A DNA stretch of 64,000 nt, from the NCBI GenBank assembly GCA_963709875.1, contig CAVPYB010000002.1, forward strand, positions 1 through 64,000, written 5' to 3'. Position numbers and translations under genes: made by a program. Positions 28,029-36,693 of this stretch are shown piece by piece. Numbering within the stretch: position 1 is the stretch's first letter; each line of letters starts with the position of its first letter. The notes beneath the pieces were generated by a model. It saw nothing but the letters and a program-made list of their open reading frames with translations. It was not told the origin of the DNA and made no database searches. The DNA is from JAQBDA01 sp963709875 (lineage in GTDB: Bacteria > Chloroflexota > Anaerolineae > Anaerolineales > UBA4823).

Positions 28029-29019
28029 CTATTGGATCAAGGTCAGGATAAGGCTTACCAGGACCAGAGCTGCGGTGATCCAGATCAATGTCATCTCTGT
28101 GGGTGAAGACACCAGATCTGCCATCGAAGGTGTAGGCAGTGGCGCGCGTGGCTTTGTGACCGGGTTCCAATCACCTAACAAAGCATTCCTGAATTCTTCC
28201 ATATCCTGAGGGCGATCTTCTGGGTGCAAACTCATCGCCCAAGAGATTGCGCGCTCCGTCCGCAGACTGATATCCGGGTTGATCTGGCGAGCGGGAACAA
28301 GAATATCAGGCCTGAGAAAGAGCTCCCGTGCTTCTACCGGACGCGTATTGGTCAATAAGTGATATAAAGTTGCCCCGAATGCATAGATATCACTGCGGCT
28401 GTCTGTATGCCCGCTAATCACCACCGTACTGTTCCAGGGGGGTGTAGATGGCTGTCCCGCGACCCTGCAGGATCGTAATTGTCACCTCATCCGATGCCAG
28501 GATCTTCACCAGACCAAAATCAACCAGCTTCAACAAACCGCTGGGGGTGAGTTTCAGGTTGCTGGGTTTGATATCACGATGCAGGATGGGTGGTTTCTGG
28601 CTGTGCATGTAAGTCAATGCATCTGCCAGCTGGCCAGCCCAGGACAGCACCTCTCGCTCGGCCAAGAACTGGCCTTTTTGGTGTGCTTCGGACATCAATG
28701 TCCGCAAATCTTGCCCTGGAACAAAATCCATTATCAGATAATCTCTTGCGCCGATCGAGAAAAAATCGGATACTTTTGGCAAGTTTGGGTGATCCAGACG
28801 CGCCAAAACTGTCGCTTCGCGCAAAAACTGTTCACGAGCTTGCTTAATGAGCTCCGCCGGCATCGTTCGATCGTGCTCGACTTCTTTTAAAGCACATAGA
28901 CGACCTGCAAGGCGCAGATCATCAGCCAGGTAGATGCTCCCCATTCCACCATGGCCAATAATGCGGCGTATCTTGTAGCGATTCTTTAGTACTTCTTCTG
29001 CTTTTAACGGCGTAGGCAT
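28029..29019 (-). CDS. Serine/threonine protein kinase with C-terminal membrane anchor, one frameshift
   Basis: Hanks-type kinase. Glycine loop GHGGMGSIYLADD, catalytic Lys in LCALKEVEHD, HRDIKPSNLKL catalytic loop, DFGLVK metal loop, then the activation segment to PLEQYGGD, where the frame stops. The rest (SGHTDSRSDIYAFGATLYHLLT, subdomains IX-XI) continues in another frame; removing one T at 28413-28418 rejoins it. After the kinase come a Pro-rich linker and one transmembrane helix (IWITAALVLVSLILTLI) ending the protein, so it is tail-anchored with no outside sensor domain. Restored length about 330 aa. Divergent from an FHA regulator, the natural reader of Ser/Thr phosphorylation. Confidence 0.9.
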
Positions 29020-29050
29020 TTAATTATGAGGGCGGCGTTCTCCTTAATCC

Positions 29051-29090
29051 AAAGGTTTTAATCCAGTTTTGTGTTTAAAACCTTTATAAT
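29051..29090. promoter_or_regulatory. Inverted-repeat operator with -10 box between kinase and FHA genes
   Basis: AAAGGTTTTAA (29051-29061) and TTAAAACCTTT (29075-29085) are a perfect 11-bp inverted repeat with a 13-base spacer. Its right arm abuts a perfect TATAAT at 29085-29090 pointing at the FHA gene. A repressor bound here would block that promoter and could affect the divergent kinase. The downstream protein has a DNA-binding domain, so autoregulation is possible. Confidence 0.65.
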
Positions 29091-29110
29091 ATTATACACT
29101 TGGAGTGAGG

Positions 29111-29788
29111 ATGATGGAGAGAAAAATCGAAGACAGCCCAATGTTGGTTGCCCAGGCTGGACCATTGAATGGTCAGCGCTGGCCCTTACGGAGCAATCTG
29201 GTCATTGGCCGCGAAGCTTCCTGTGATATCGTCATAGCAGACCGGCAGGTGTCTCGCCAGCATGCGACCCTCGCGCTCACTTCAGAGGGGATCATCGTAG
29301 AAGACCTGGACAGCAAAAACGGCACCCATCGCAATGGCAAATTACTAGATGAAGCTGTTGTGCTCGAAGATGGCGATGTACTTCAGATTGCATTGGCCCA
29401 GCAATTTATCTATCTCAGCTCCGATGCAACCCTGCCTCTCGATGCTGAAGGGCTGGTCTATCCACCTCTAAAGACGAACCTGCTCCACCTGGAAAAACGA
29501 TCCCGGCGAGTATGGATTGGCGAGAGTGAGGTTACACCCCCACTCTCAGTTGCGCAATACACTCTTCTGGATATGCTCTATGAGCATCAAGGGAGGGTGG
29601 TCACCAGAGCAGATTTGATCCGCACCATCTGGGGGGAAGAACAGGCAGTTACTGTCTCAGAACAAGCCCTGGATGCGCTGGTTCGGCGTTTGCGGGACCG
29701 TCTGGACGGGATCAACTCCGACCATCAATTTATCGTAACGGTCCGTGGTCACGGGCTACGCCTGGACAACCCTTCAATCGAAGATTAA
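29111..29788 (+). CDS. FHA domain fused to OmpR-type winged-helix DNA-binding domain
   Basis: 225 aa. The FHA domain (residues about 12-95) has LVIGREASCDIVIADRQVSRQHATL and DLDSKNGTHRNGKLL, the phosphothreonine-binding Arg, Ser-x-x-His and Asn-Gly. The C-terminal winged helix (about 130-220) has LSVAQYTLLDMLYEHQGRVVTRADLIRTIWG and RRLRDRLDG, as in OmpR/PhoB effectors. No receiver domain. Likely a transcription factor controlled by Ser/Thr phosphorylation, with the divergently encoded kinase as the obvious partner. GGAGTGAGG precedes two possible ATGs (29111, 29114); an in-frame GTG at 29105 would overlap the ribosome site. The upstream inverted repeat is a candidate operator. Confidence 0.85.
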   Translation: MMERKIEDSPMLVAQAGPLNGQRWPLRSNLVIGREASCDIVIADRQVSRQHATLALTSEGIIVEDLDSKNGTHRNGKLLDEAVVLEDGDVLQIALAQQFIYLSSDATLPLDAEGLVYPPLKTNLLHLEKRSRRVWIGESEVTPPLSVAQYTLLDMLYEHQGRVVTRADLIRTIWGEEQAVTVSEQALDALVRRLRDRLDGINSDHQFIVTVRGHGLRLDNPSIED

Positions 29789-29814
29789 GCTTTCGAGGGA
29801 TACCTGGCAATCAA

Positions 29815-31159
29815 CTACCCGGTCAGGTTTCTCTCCATCGAGAATCGCAGCACCTGCCGGTGCAGCTCTTTGATCTGGGCCGTCAGCTCCTGGTCCTGCC
29901 CTTCATCGACCTGCGCCACGATATTGGTCAGCGCGCTGATAAGCTCATCCGTTACCTGGTCGTTGTTCTCCTCCAGCAATTTCCGTCGCTCAGCCGGGTC
30001 CTGTGCTTCGAGCAAGGCTTCGATGAATTCTACCTCAGGCGGGGCAGAGCTCAGGCTCCTCACGTAATCAACCAGCTCCTGAAGCCTGGCGCTCCTCTCG
30101 AGATCTCCTGCCTCCCTGGCAGCCTGCAGGCTCGTATTTAACTCCTGCATGAAGAACTCATCGACCGCACCGAGATTTTGCTCTAGAGCTTGGATCGGAT
30201 CAGGTGCCTGCATGATGCTGTTCAGCAGCTGCCGTGCAGCTGCCTGGCGCCGTGCCGCTTGCTGATCTAATTCCTGCGTATATTGGAGCAGTTTCTCCCG
30301 GATGCCGATCAAGCGCGCCCGACCATCTCCTCGCGCCCGTTCAATTCTCTCGCTCAACAGCCGGAAAAACTCATAATCCATTCCAGGACGTGCCAGGCTG
30401 ACAAATGCACGCAGTCGTGTATCGTTTGGAGATTTGATCACCATATCCAGCAGATCATCCCGGGTGAGTTTTTCTCCAGCCTCTTGTAAGACGGCAACGG
30501 CTGCCTCGATCTCACGGGATTGTTCCTGCACCTCTCTACCGAATGTCGTGATCGGAAGCAGTGCCTGTTGGAGCTCAGCCAGCTGCTGCGCGCCTGCCTG
30601 GTCACCGCCACCCAGAGCGGCTTCGGCTATCCGTGCGATCAGGGAGAAGAACTCCGCATCCATCGTTTCATCTTCCTGTTTAGCGATTTCTTCTCGTGCA
30701 TCATCGGGAGCCGTCAACAACCTCTGGATGAGATTCAGCTTATTCTGCTGGGCCTGTATCATCTCACGGGTGATTCCATCCGCTTCGAGGACACGCTCGA
30801 CAAGCCCTTGCATTGTCAGAGTTTCTTGTGGTCGCAGCAAATACCCTTTTCGTTTTTCTTGTGGCAGCCTGTTTACCACTTGATTGATCAACGATACCCA
30901 GAAGTCTCTCCTGGTCATTGCGTGGTAGTCCCAACTCAGGTGGTACATGGGTTAGAAGCAGCTCTTTATCAGGATCGTGGTAAACAATAGGTGTCGGCAA
31001 GTTTCCGGTAAATCCACATACCGGGCACTGGATGAAATTATACGATCCTTGGATTAGAGTTGCCTTCGCTGATGGGTCTTCACCAGCATCGAACAATTGT
31101 GTAATATCCGCTGTTACAGGCTGTCGGCAGTTCGGGCAGCTAACATTTGTTCTTGTCAT
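29815..31159 (-). CDS. CpXC-domain protein with long coiled-coil region, one frameshift
   Basis: N-terminal CpXC-type zinc module: VSCPNCRQPV near residue 8 and IQCPVCGFTG near residue 44, with PTPIVYHDPDKELLLTHVPPEL following, as in PF14353. The frame then breaks; removing one A near 30893-30895 gives LLGSLINQVVNRLPQEKRKGYLLRPQ and continues to the end. The remaining ~340 aa are Glu/Gln/Leu-rich helical repeats likely to form coiled coils. Restored length about 445 aa. No signal peptide or membrane segment. Function of the family is unknown. Lies just downstream of the histidine kinase on the same strand; the kinase-FHA cluster is on its other side. Confidence 0.75.
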
Positions 31160-31221
31160 GAATTTCTCCTGGTCAACCTTTCCTTAATTATCACTTCCTA
31201 TAAAACTTCTTCAATCCCTGT

Positions 31222-32772
31222 TTATCTCGGCAGCGAGAAACAAATCCTCGCTCCCTCTCTTGGTTTGGGATCGACCCAAATTCGCCCCCCATGCGCTTCG
31301 ACAACCGCCCGCGCAAGATACAGTCCCAAACCCGCCCCTTTGGTTTTCCGGGCGGCATCCGATGCCCGGTAAAAACGATCGAATACATGTGGGATATCAT
31401 CCGGAGCAATCCCCGGACCTTCGTCGCTCACACATACGACGATATAACGATTATGTATCTGTCCGGATATCTTGATCTCTCCGCCATCAGGGGAATATTT
31501 TATCGAATTTGAGATCATATTCTGGAGCACCTGTGATATGCGGTCCTCATCCGCCATGATGATGGGGAACTCCCCGGGGAAGTCAACTGTGATCGTATGT
31601 GATTCTGTCTGGGTGCGGAAGCGCTCTGCGATCCTCTCCGCCAGCGAATTGACCAATAGATCGGTCTGGTTGATAGATAGTGCTCCAGCCTGAAGCCTCG
31701 ACGCATCCAGCAGGTTCTCAATCAGGGCTGTCAGGCGGTCGGCTTCCTCTTCGATCACCGCCAGGCTATCCTCAACAATTTTTCGCTCCCAGGAGGCATC
31801 CTCCCTCCGCAGCGTGCTCACATAGCCTTTGATCAATGCAACCGGGGTCTTCAGCTCGTGACTGATAACAGATATGAATGTGCTCTTCAACTCCTCCGCC
31901 TCGCGGAAGCGAGTGATGTCCCTTACCGTGGCGACGATATTGCGTAAATTTCCTTCCGGATCGACCAAAGGGGCATAAGTAATGCCAACCGGCAGCGTCA
32001 GCCCGTCGGAGCGCTCCAAATCCCCTTCGACGTACAGGGTTGCGTTGGGTGTGAGCGGCCAACCTGCCTTCTCACCCTGCTCGAGAGTCAGCCCGTCCTT
32101 TTGATTGAACAATTGGATCACTTCACTGTGCTGTTTCCCGTGAATCGTTGGCTGGGGGACGCCTAACAGGCGTGCCAGTGCGGGGTTGCAGCGCTCAACG
32201 GAATGGTCCGGTGAGATGATCATGATGCCATCTGCGGCGGAATCCAACAGCGCGTCCATGCGCTGCTTCTCGCGGCTGATCTGGGAGTACAGCTGGGCAT
32301 TCTGCACGGCAATTGCAGCCTGATCGGCAAAGCTCTGCAGCAGGGCGGTATCGTTCTTGGAGAACACGCCCTGATAATTACGGAAAACGAATATCACGCC
32401 GATAACTTGCTGGCGCACGATCAGAGGCAGACCCACCCCGGTCAGCAGACCCATGCTCGCCGCTCGGGTAAGGTTCTGCAGCAGGCGGTTGATCTCGGGC
32501 AGTTCGAAAAGCGCCTGGTCCTTGTGTTCGGGTACTGCGGCTAATAAAGGGTCAAGGTAGCGCAGCAAAGCAGTGGGGATGCCATAGGACGCCCTGACAT
32601 TCCACCCGCCCTGCTCTCCACGCAGTACAACCAACCCTGCCTGACCTGCCAGCATCTCGGCAGAAATTTTCAGGATGCGTTCTAACAGTACATCTAAGTT
32701 GAGCTCTTGTGTAATCGCACGAGATATCTCCAGCAGATAATCCCGCTGGCGAACTCGAAAATCAGGCAACAA
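31222..32772 (-). CDS. Soluble GAF-PAS sensor histidine kinase
   Basis: 516 aa, no membrane segment. GAF domain residues about 10-160, PAS about 170-290 (LLDSAADGIMIISPDHSVERCNPA), HisKA with phospho-acceptor His305 in SVISHELKTP, then HATPase: N box NMISNSIKYSPDGG near 418, G1 SDEGPGIAPDDI near 450, FDRFYRA F box, G2 GAGLGLYLARAVVEAHGG near 480. No receiver domain or adjacent response regulator. Starts with TTG inside the 3' end of the aminotransferase gene (11-base overlap, stop codon TAA directly upstream in frame), so translation is probably coupled to it. Cytosolic signal unknown. Confidence 0.9.
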   Translation of the reverse strand: MLPDFRVRQRDYLLEISRAITQELNLDVLLERILKISAEMLAGQAGLVVLRGEQGGWNVRASYGIPTALLRYLDPLLAAVPEHKDQALFELPEINRLLQNLTRAASMGLLTGVGLPLIVRQQVIGVIFVFRNYQGVFSKNDTALLQSFADQAAIAVQNAQLYSQISREKQRMDALLDSAADGIMIISPDHSVERCNPALARLLGVPQPTIHGKQHSEVIQLFNQKDGLTLEQGEKAGWPLTPNATLYVEGDLERSDGLTLPVGITYAPLVDPEGNLRNIVATVRDITRFREAEELKSTFISVISHELKTPVALIKGYVSTLRREDASWERKIVEDSLAVIEEEADRLTALIENLLDASRLQAGALSINQTDLLVNSLAERIAERFRTQTESHTITVDFPGEFPIIMADEDRISQVLQNMISNSIKYSPDGGEIKISGQIHNRYIVVCVSDEGPGIAPDDIPHVFDRFYRASDAARKTKGAGLGLYLARAVVEAHGGRIWVDPKPREGARICFSLPR

Positions 32773-34108
32773 TTAAAGCCTCTTTCTTGCTGCTTACCAA
32801 TGCTTCCTCGAAAATTTCCAGCGCCCTATCTACTTCCTGCTTATTGACGCTTAAGGGTGGTGCGAAGCGGATCGTGCTCTTGCCGCACCCCAGCAGCAGC
32901 AGACCACGATAGAATGCATCCAGAATAACGCGATCGCGCAGCTCTTCGGCGGGTTCTTTTGATGCGGCGTTTTTGACGAACTCAACACCGATCATCAGCC
33001 CGATGCCCCGCACCTGCCCGATGCCGGAATAAGCACCGGCAGCATGACGGGTGGCGATCTCTTCCAGGGCATCCGCGAGATATTCTCCTACCTCGGCCGT
33101 GTTCTGCAGCATCCCGTTCTCCAGGACATCGATCGTTGCCAGCGCGGCCGCACAGGCTAACGGGTTGCCGCCATATGTGTTCCCGTGCGTACCTTTGTCC
33201 CAGGTAACGATACGCTTGCGTGCGATCATCGCCCCCAGCGGCATTCCGGAGGCGATACCCTTCGCTGAGCAGACGATATCAGGCTCGACCCCGAAGTTCT
33301 CGATTGCCCACCATTTACCGGTGCGCCCCATGCCAGACTGCACTTCATCGACAATCAGCAAGATACCATGCCTATCACACACCCTTCTCAAAGCGGGGAA
33401 AAACCCGGGCGATGGTACGATATAACCCCCCTCACCCTGGATCGGCTCGACCAGGACGGCGGCTACTTCATCAGCAGGGACAAGTTTTTCGAAAATCTGG
33501 TGCTCGAGGTAATCTACAACTGCCTCGCCATAATCCTCGCCTGGGCGGAGGGACAATACCGGGCGGTACGGGTCGGGAAATGGAACGTGGGTGACCCCAC
33601 CTATTAATGGATAAAAACGACTGTGGTAGGCTGCTTTGCTGGCTGTCAACGCCAATGCCCCCATAGTACGACCATGGAACCCACCCAAAAATCCGATCAG
33701 TTGGGTCCTGCCCGTGTAATGCCGCGCCAGTTTGATGGCCGCCTCGACACTCTCTGTACCAGAGTTCGTCATAAATGAGATCGCATCTTCATCAAACGGG
33801 GCGATCTGGTTTAGTTTTTCACCCAGCTCGACCCATTTCTCGTGGTAAAAATCCGAGGAGATGTGGATAAACTTTTCGGCCTGCTCCTGAATCGCTCTGA
33901 CAACTTTTGGATGGCTGTGTCCAGTAGAGACGACAGCGATACCAGCAGCGAAATCAAGGAACTGATTTCCGTCCACATCCCACACATCTACTCCCTTACC
34001 ATGATCCATCACAAAGGGATAATAGCGTGGGTAGGAGGATGAAATGACCTTATAGTCACGGTTTACGATTTCCCTGGCTTTGGTACCAGGCAAGTCCATG
34101 ATCGGCAT
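32762..34108 (-). CDS. Class III aminotransferase (acetylornithine/GABA aminotransferase family)
   Basis: 448 aa PLP fold-type I enzyme. NSGTESVEAAIKLARHYTGR and GFLGGFHGRTMGAL form the PLP phosphate site, LIVDEVQSGMGRTGKWWA holds the PLP-contacting Asp, CSAKGIASGMPLGA the Schiff-base Lys, and HGNTYGGNPLACAA the opposite-subunit loop. FAAGIAVVSTGHSHP and RFAPPLSVNKQEVDRAL match 4-aminobutyrate/acetylornithine-type members. Substrate cannot be fixed from context. CAGGAG precedes the ATG. Cotranscribed with the histidine kinase, an unusual pairing. Confidence 0.88.
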   Translation of the reverse strand: MPIMDLPGTKAREIVNRDYKVISSSYPRYYPFVMDHGKGVDVWDVDGNQFLDFAAGIAVVSTGHSHPKVVRAIQEQAEKFIHISSDFYHEKWVELGEKLNQIAPFDEDAISFMTNSGTESVEAAIKLARHYTGRTQLIGFLGGFHGRTMGALALTASKAAYHSRFYPLIGGVTHVPFPDPYRPVLSLRPGEDYGEAVVDYLEHQIFEKLVPADEVAAVLVEPIQGEGGYIVPSPGFFPALRRVCDRHGILLIVDEVQSGMGRTGKWWAIENFGVEPDIVCSAKGIASGMPLGAMIARKRIVTWDKGTHGNTYGGNPLACAAALATIDVLENGMLQNTAEVGEYLADALEEIATRHAAGAYSGIGQVRGIGLMIGVEFVKNAASKEPAEELRDRVILDAFYRGLLLLGCGKSTIRFAPPLSVNKQEVDRALEIFEEALVSSKKEALIVA

Positions 34109-34372
34109 ACTGAGTCTCCTGATTTATCCTTTTAATCATAATATTCTGTCATGTGTCTTCTACATAACCAGGAAATTATATCACCGCCTATTGCCATCAA
34201 AAATAACTTACCAAACTGTCCGGGGCTCACCCAGATCGTCCGACCGGAACACGGGGATTTCGGTAAATATCGTCTTTACGTGCGGGTTAATAGACTGCCG
34301 GAGTGATGCTCATTCCTGGAAAACGGTTTATAATCTGTCCCCGTGGCTGACCGTGGGAAATAAATAAACAAC

Positions 34373-35473
34373 ATGAATTCTCGACACAGCTTTTCATTTG
34401 ACCTCGTTGCCCAGGATGGGAGGGCGCGGGCCGGGATGATCCATACAGCACATGGGGATATTCCGACTCCGGTCTTCGCGCCGGTCGGCACCCAAGCGAC
34501 TGTGAAATCACTAACCCCTGCCCAGCTCAGCGAGCTGGGTGCCGGTCTGGTCCTGGCGAACACCTACCACCTCTATCTGCGACCAGGCGACGAGCTGGTG
34601 GCCGAGTTTGGCGGGCTGCACCAATTCATGAACTGGCACAGCCCTATCCTGACAGATTCGGGCGGCTTTCAAGTGTTCTCACTGGCTGACAGCCGGGTGA
34701 TCGATGATGAGGGGGTGACATTCAAAAGCCATATCGACGGCTCCACACACCGTCTGACCCCTCAAAGATCCATCCAGATCCAGGAGAACCTGGGCGCGGA
34801 TATCATCATGGCATTCGATGAGTGCGCTCCTCCTGATGACAGGGAATACAACCAGCAAGCCATGCAGCGGACACACGCCTGGGCAGTTATTTGCAGGGAG
34901 GCCTGGCGCCGGCAGGACCAGGCTTTGTTCGGAATCGTTCAGGGCGGTATCTTCCCGGACCTGCGCCAACAATCTGCAGAATTCATTGCCAGCCTGGATT
35001 TCCCTGGGAATGCGATCGGGGGGTTGTCGGTCGGTGAAACAAAGTCCGAGATGCACGCCATTTTGGAGGTGGTTGATCCGATCCTCCCGGTTGATAAACC
35101 TCGCTACCTGATGGGCGTGGGCACGCTTGAGGATTTGATAAACGGTGTCATGAGAGGCGTGGATATTTTCGATTGTGTGCTGCCCACCCGGCTGGCACGC
35201 CATAATGCCGCGATGGTGAAGACCGGCAGGCTCAACCTGGTAAACGCTGCCTTCGCACACGATCCCGATCCGATCGATCCCGAGTGTACCTGCTATACCT
35301 GCCAGAATTTCACCCGTGCATACTTGAGACACCTGATCAGCGCCAAAGAATTGCTATCCGCTACCCTGCTCTCGATCCACAACCTGCACCATTTGATCGA
35401 CCTCACCCAGCGGATGCGCCAGGCAATCATCGAAAACCGGTTTGACCAGTTCGCCGTGGATACCCTGCAATGA
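34373..35473 (+). CDS. tgt: Queuine/preQ1 tRNA-guanine transglycosylase
   Basis: 366 aa TIM barrel that swaps guanine 34 for preQ1 in tRNAs with GUN anticodons. TPVFAPVGTQATVKSLTP, TDSGGFQVFSLAD (catalytic Asp), AFDECAPPDD, GIVQGGIFPDLR, GGLSVGE, MGVGTLEDLINGVMRGVDIFDCVLPTR (nucleophile Asp) and the zinc site CTCYTCQNFTRAYLRHL ... HNLHHL. Length normal. A TATAAT at 34329-34334 lies upstream. The stop overlaps the uppP ATG by 4 bases. Confidence 0.97.
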   Translation: MNSRHSFSFDLVAQDGRARAGMIHTAHGDIPTPVFAPVGTQATVKSLTPAQLSELGAGLVLANTYHLYLRPGDELVAEFGGLHQFMNWHSPILTDSGGFQVFSLADSRVIDDEGVTFKSHIDGSTHRLTPQRSIQIQENLGADIIMAFDECAPPDDREYNQQAMQRTHAWAVICREAWRRQDQALFGIVQGGIFPDLRQQSAEFIASLDFPGNAIGGLSVGETKSEMHAILEVVDPILPVDKPRYLMGVGTLEDLINGVMRGVDIFDCVLPTRLARHNAAMVKTGRLNLVNAAFAHDPDPIDPECTCYTCQNFTRAYLRHLISAKELLSATLLSIHNLHHLIDLTQRMRQAIIENRFDQFAVDTLQ

Positions 35474-36294
35474 CGTATCTCCAATCCATCCTCCTGGGGA
35501 TCGTCCAGGGTCTGACCGAGTTTTTACCCATCTCGAGCTCCGGGCACCTGGTCATCGTCCCTTATTTCCTCAATTGGGATATCCCACCGCAAGATGCCTT
35601 CGTTTTCGATGTGCTCGTGCAGGTAGCCACTCTGGCAGCCGTGATCATCTATTTTTGGCGAGATCTGCTGGCAATCGGAAAGGCTCTCTATAGCGGGTTA
35701 AGAGCGAGGAAGCCGCTGGCGGAACCGGCTTCTAGATTGGGAATTTACATTTTGCTGGCAACCCTCCCAGCAGGGGTGATCGGGTTCTTAATTAAGGATT
35801 TTGTTGAACAGGTTTTCAACAGCCCAATGGCAACAGGGCTATTGCTGCTGGTGACTGCTGGTTTATTGGTGACCGCAGAAAGGGTCGGTGCGCGGACCCG
35901 AGAGCTTGATCGGGTCGATTGGAAAGATGCGCTCGTGATCGGTCTCTTCCAGGCGCTGGCGATCTTTCCCGGCATATCGCGTTCCGGAGCAACGATCACT
36001 GGTGGCATGACCCGCAACCTGAAGCGCGAGCCAGCCGCCAGGTTCTCATTTCTCATCTCAATCCCCATCATGGTCGCTGCCGGCGTGTTGGCAGTGCTCG
36101 ACCTGGCAGAGATGCAGGGCAGTGCAGAATCCTTAACCGTACTTGCTGCGGGAATGCTCGCAGCAGCGATCACAGGCTATTTCTCGATTCGCTGGCTGCT
36201 CCAATACCTCACCCGGCGTCCATTATATGGATTTGCTATTTATTGCGCGCTGGTTGGAAGTCTTACCTTGCTGGTCAGCCTGTTTTGGGTATAG
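35470..36294 (+). CDS. uppP: Undecaprenyl-diphosphatase UppP (BacA)
   Basis: 274 aa, about eight membrane helices. Family motifs: GIVQGLTEFLPISSSGHLVI (with the E-x-x-P-I-S-S-S-G-H catalytic region) near residues 9-28, and FPGISRSGATITGGM near 165-180. Recycles undecaprenyl pyrophosphate to the phosphate carrier used by peptidoglycan and the polysaccharide locus. Translationally coupled to tgt by ATGA. Confidence 0.96.
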   Translation: MTYLQSILLGIVQGLTEFLPISSSGHLVIVPYFLNWDIPPQDAFVFDVLVQVATLAAVIIYFWRDLLAIGKALYSGLRARKPLAEPASRLGIYILLATLPAGVIGFLIKDFVEQVFNSPMATGLLLLVTAGLLVTAERVGARTRELDRVDWKDALVIGLFQALAIFPGISRSGATITGGMTRNLKREPAARFSFLISIPIMVAAGVLAVLDLAEMQGSAESLTVLAAGMLAAAITGYFSIRWLLQYLTRRPLYGFAIYCALVGSLTLLVSLFWV

Positions 36295-36328
36295 GTCTGT
36301 TGGGTGGGATAAACAATCTCAGGCCTCC

Positions 36329-36682
36329 TCAGAACCCGCTCGCAGTGCCGTAAACCTGGAGAACAGGTAAGACGAACAGAAATCCCGTATGAGGCTGGCT
36401 CAAGTCTCCGATCTGCTCCTGAACGGCGTCCACCATCTTATCGACCGTCTCCTGGTCTTCTACCACCGAAAACAGCGTGCGGTGATGGACCTCCCTGGTT
36501 TGCAGGAGGTCGCGTATGCTTGGCATCAGCGGTAGGTCATCCCGCAGCCCGGCTCGTCTCAGCCGCCCCAAACCGGTGCTCTCCAGTATCGTCACCCCGA
36601 TAACTCCTACTGCTTCCCAGGCTTCCAGGATCGAGGTGCATTCCCCAGGATCATCGACAACAAACACAACCAGATAAGCCAT
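36329..36682 (-). CDS. P-II-like regulatory protein paired with antiporter
   Basis: 117 aa. A P-II/ferredoxin-like fold is suggested by MAYLVVFVVDDPGECTSILEAWEAVGVIGVTILES (strand-helix-strand), a central variable loop (about residues 45-65) and HHRTLFSVVEDQETVDKMVDAVQEQIGDL. Start 36682 is chosen because AAGGAG lies 10 bases upstream; an in-frame ATG at 36697 overlaps the antiporter stop. Begins 11 bases after the antiporter gene ends, so surely cotranscribed. Small P-II-like proteins beside transporters (e.g. SbtB, GlnK) bind nucleotides and gate their partner; that role here is inference. The canonical T-loop Tyr and GlnB signature are not evident. Confidence 0.7.
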   Translation of the reverse strand: MAYLVVFVVDDPGECTSILEAWEAVGVIGVTILESTGLGRLRRAGLRDDLPLMPSIRDLLQTREVHHRTLFSVVEDQETVDKMVDAVQEQIGDLSQPHTGFLFVLPVLQVYGTASGF

Positions 36683-36693
36683 AGAATACTCCT

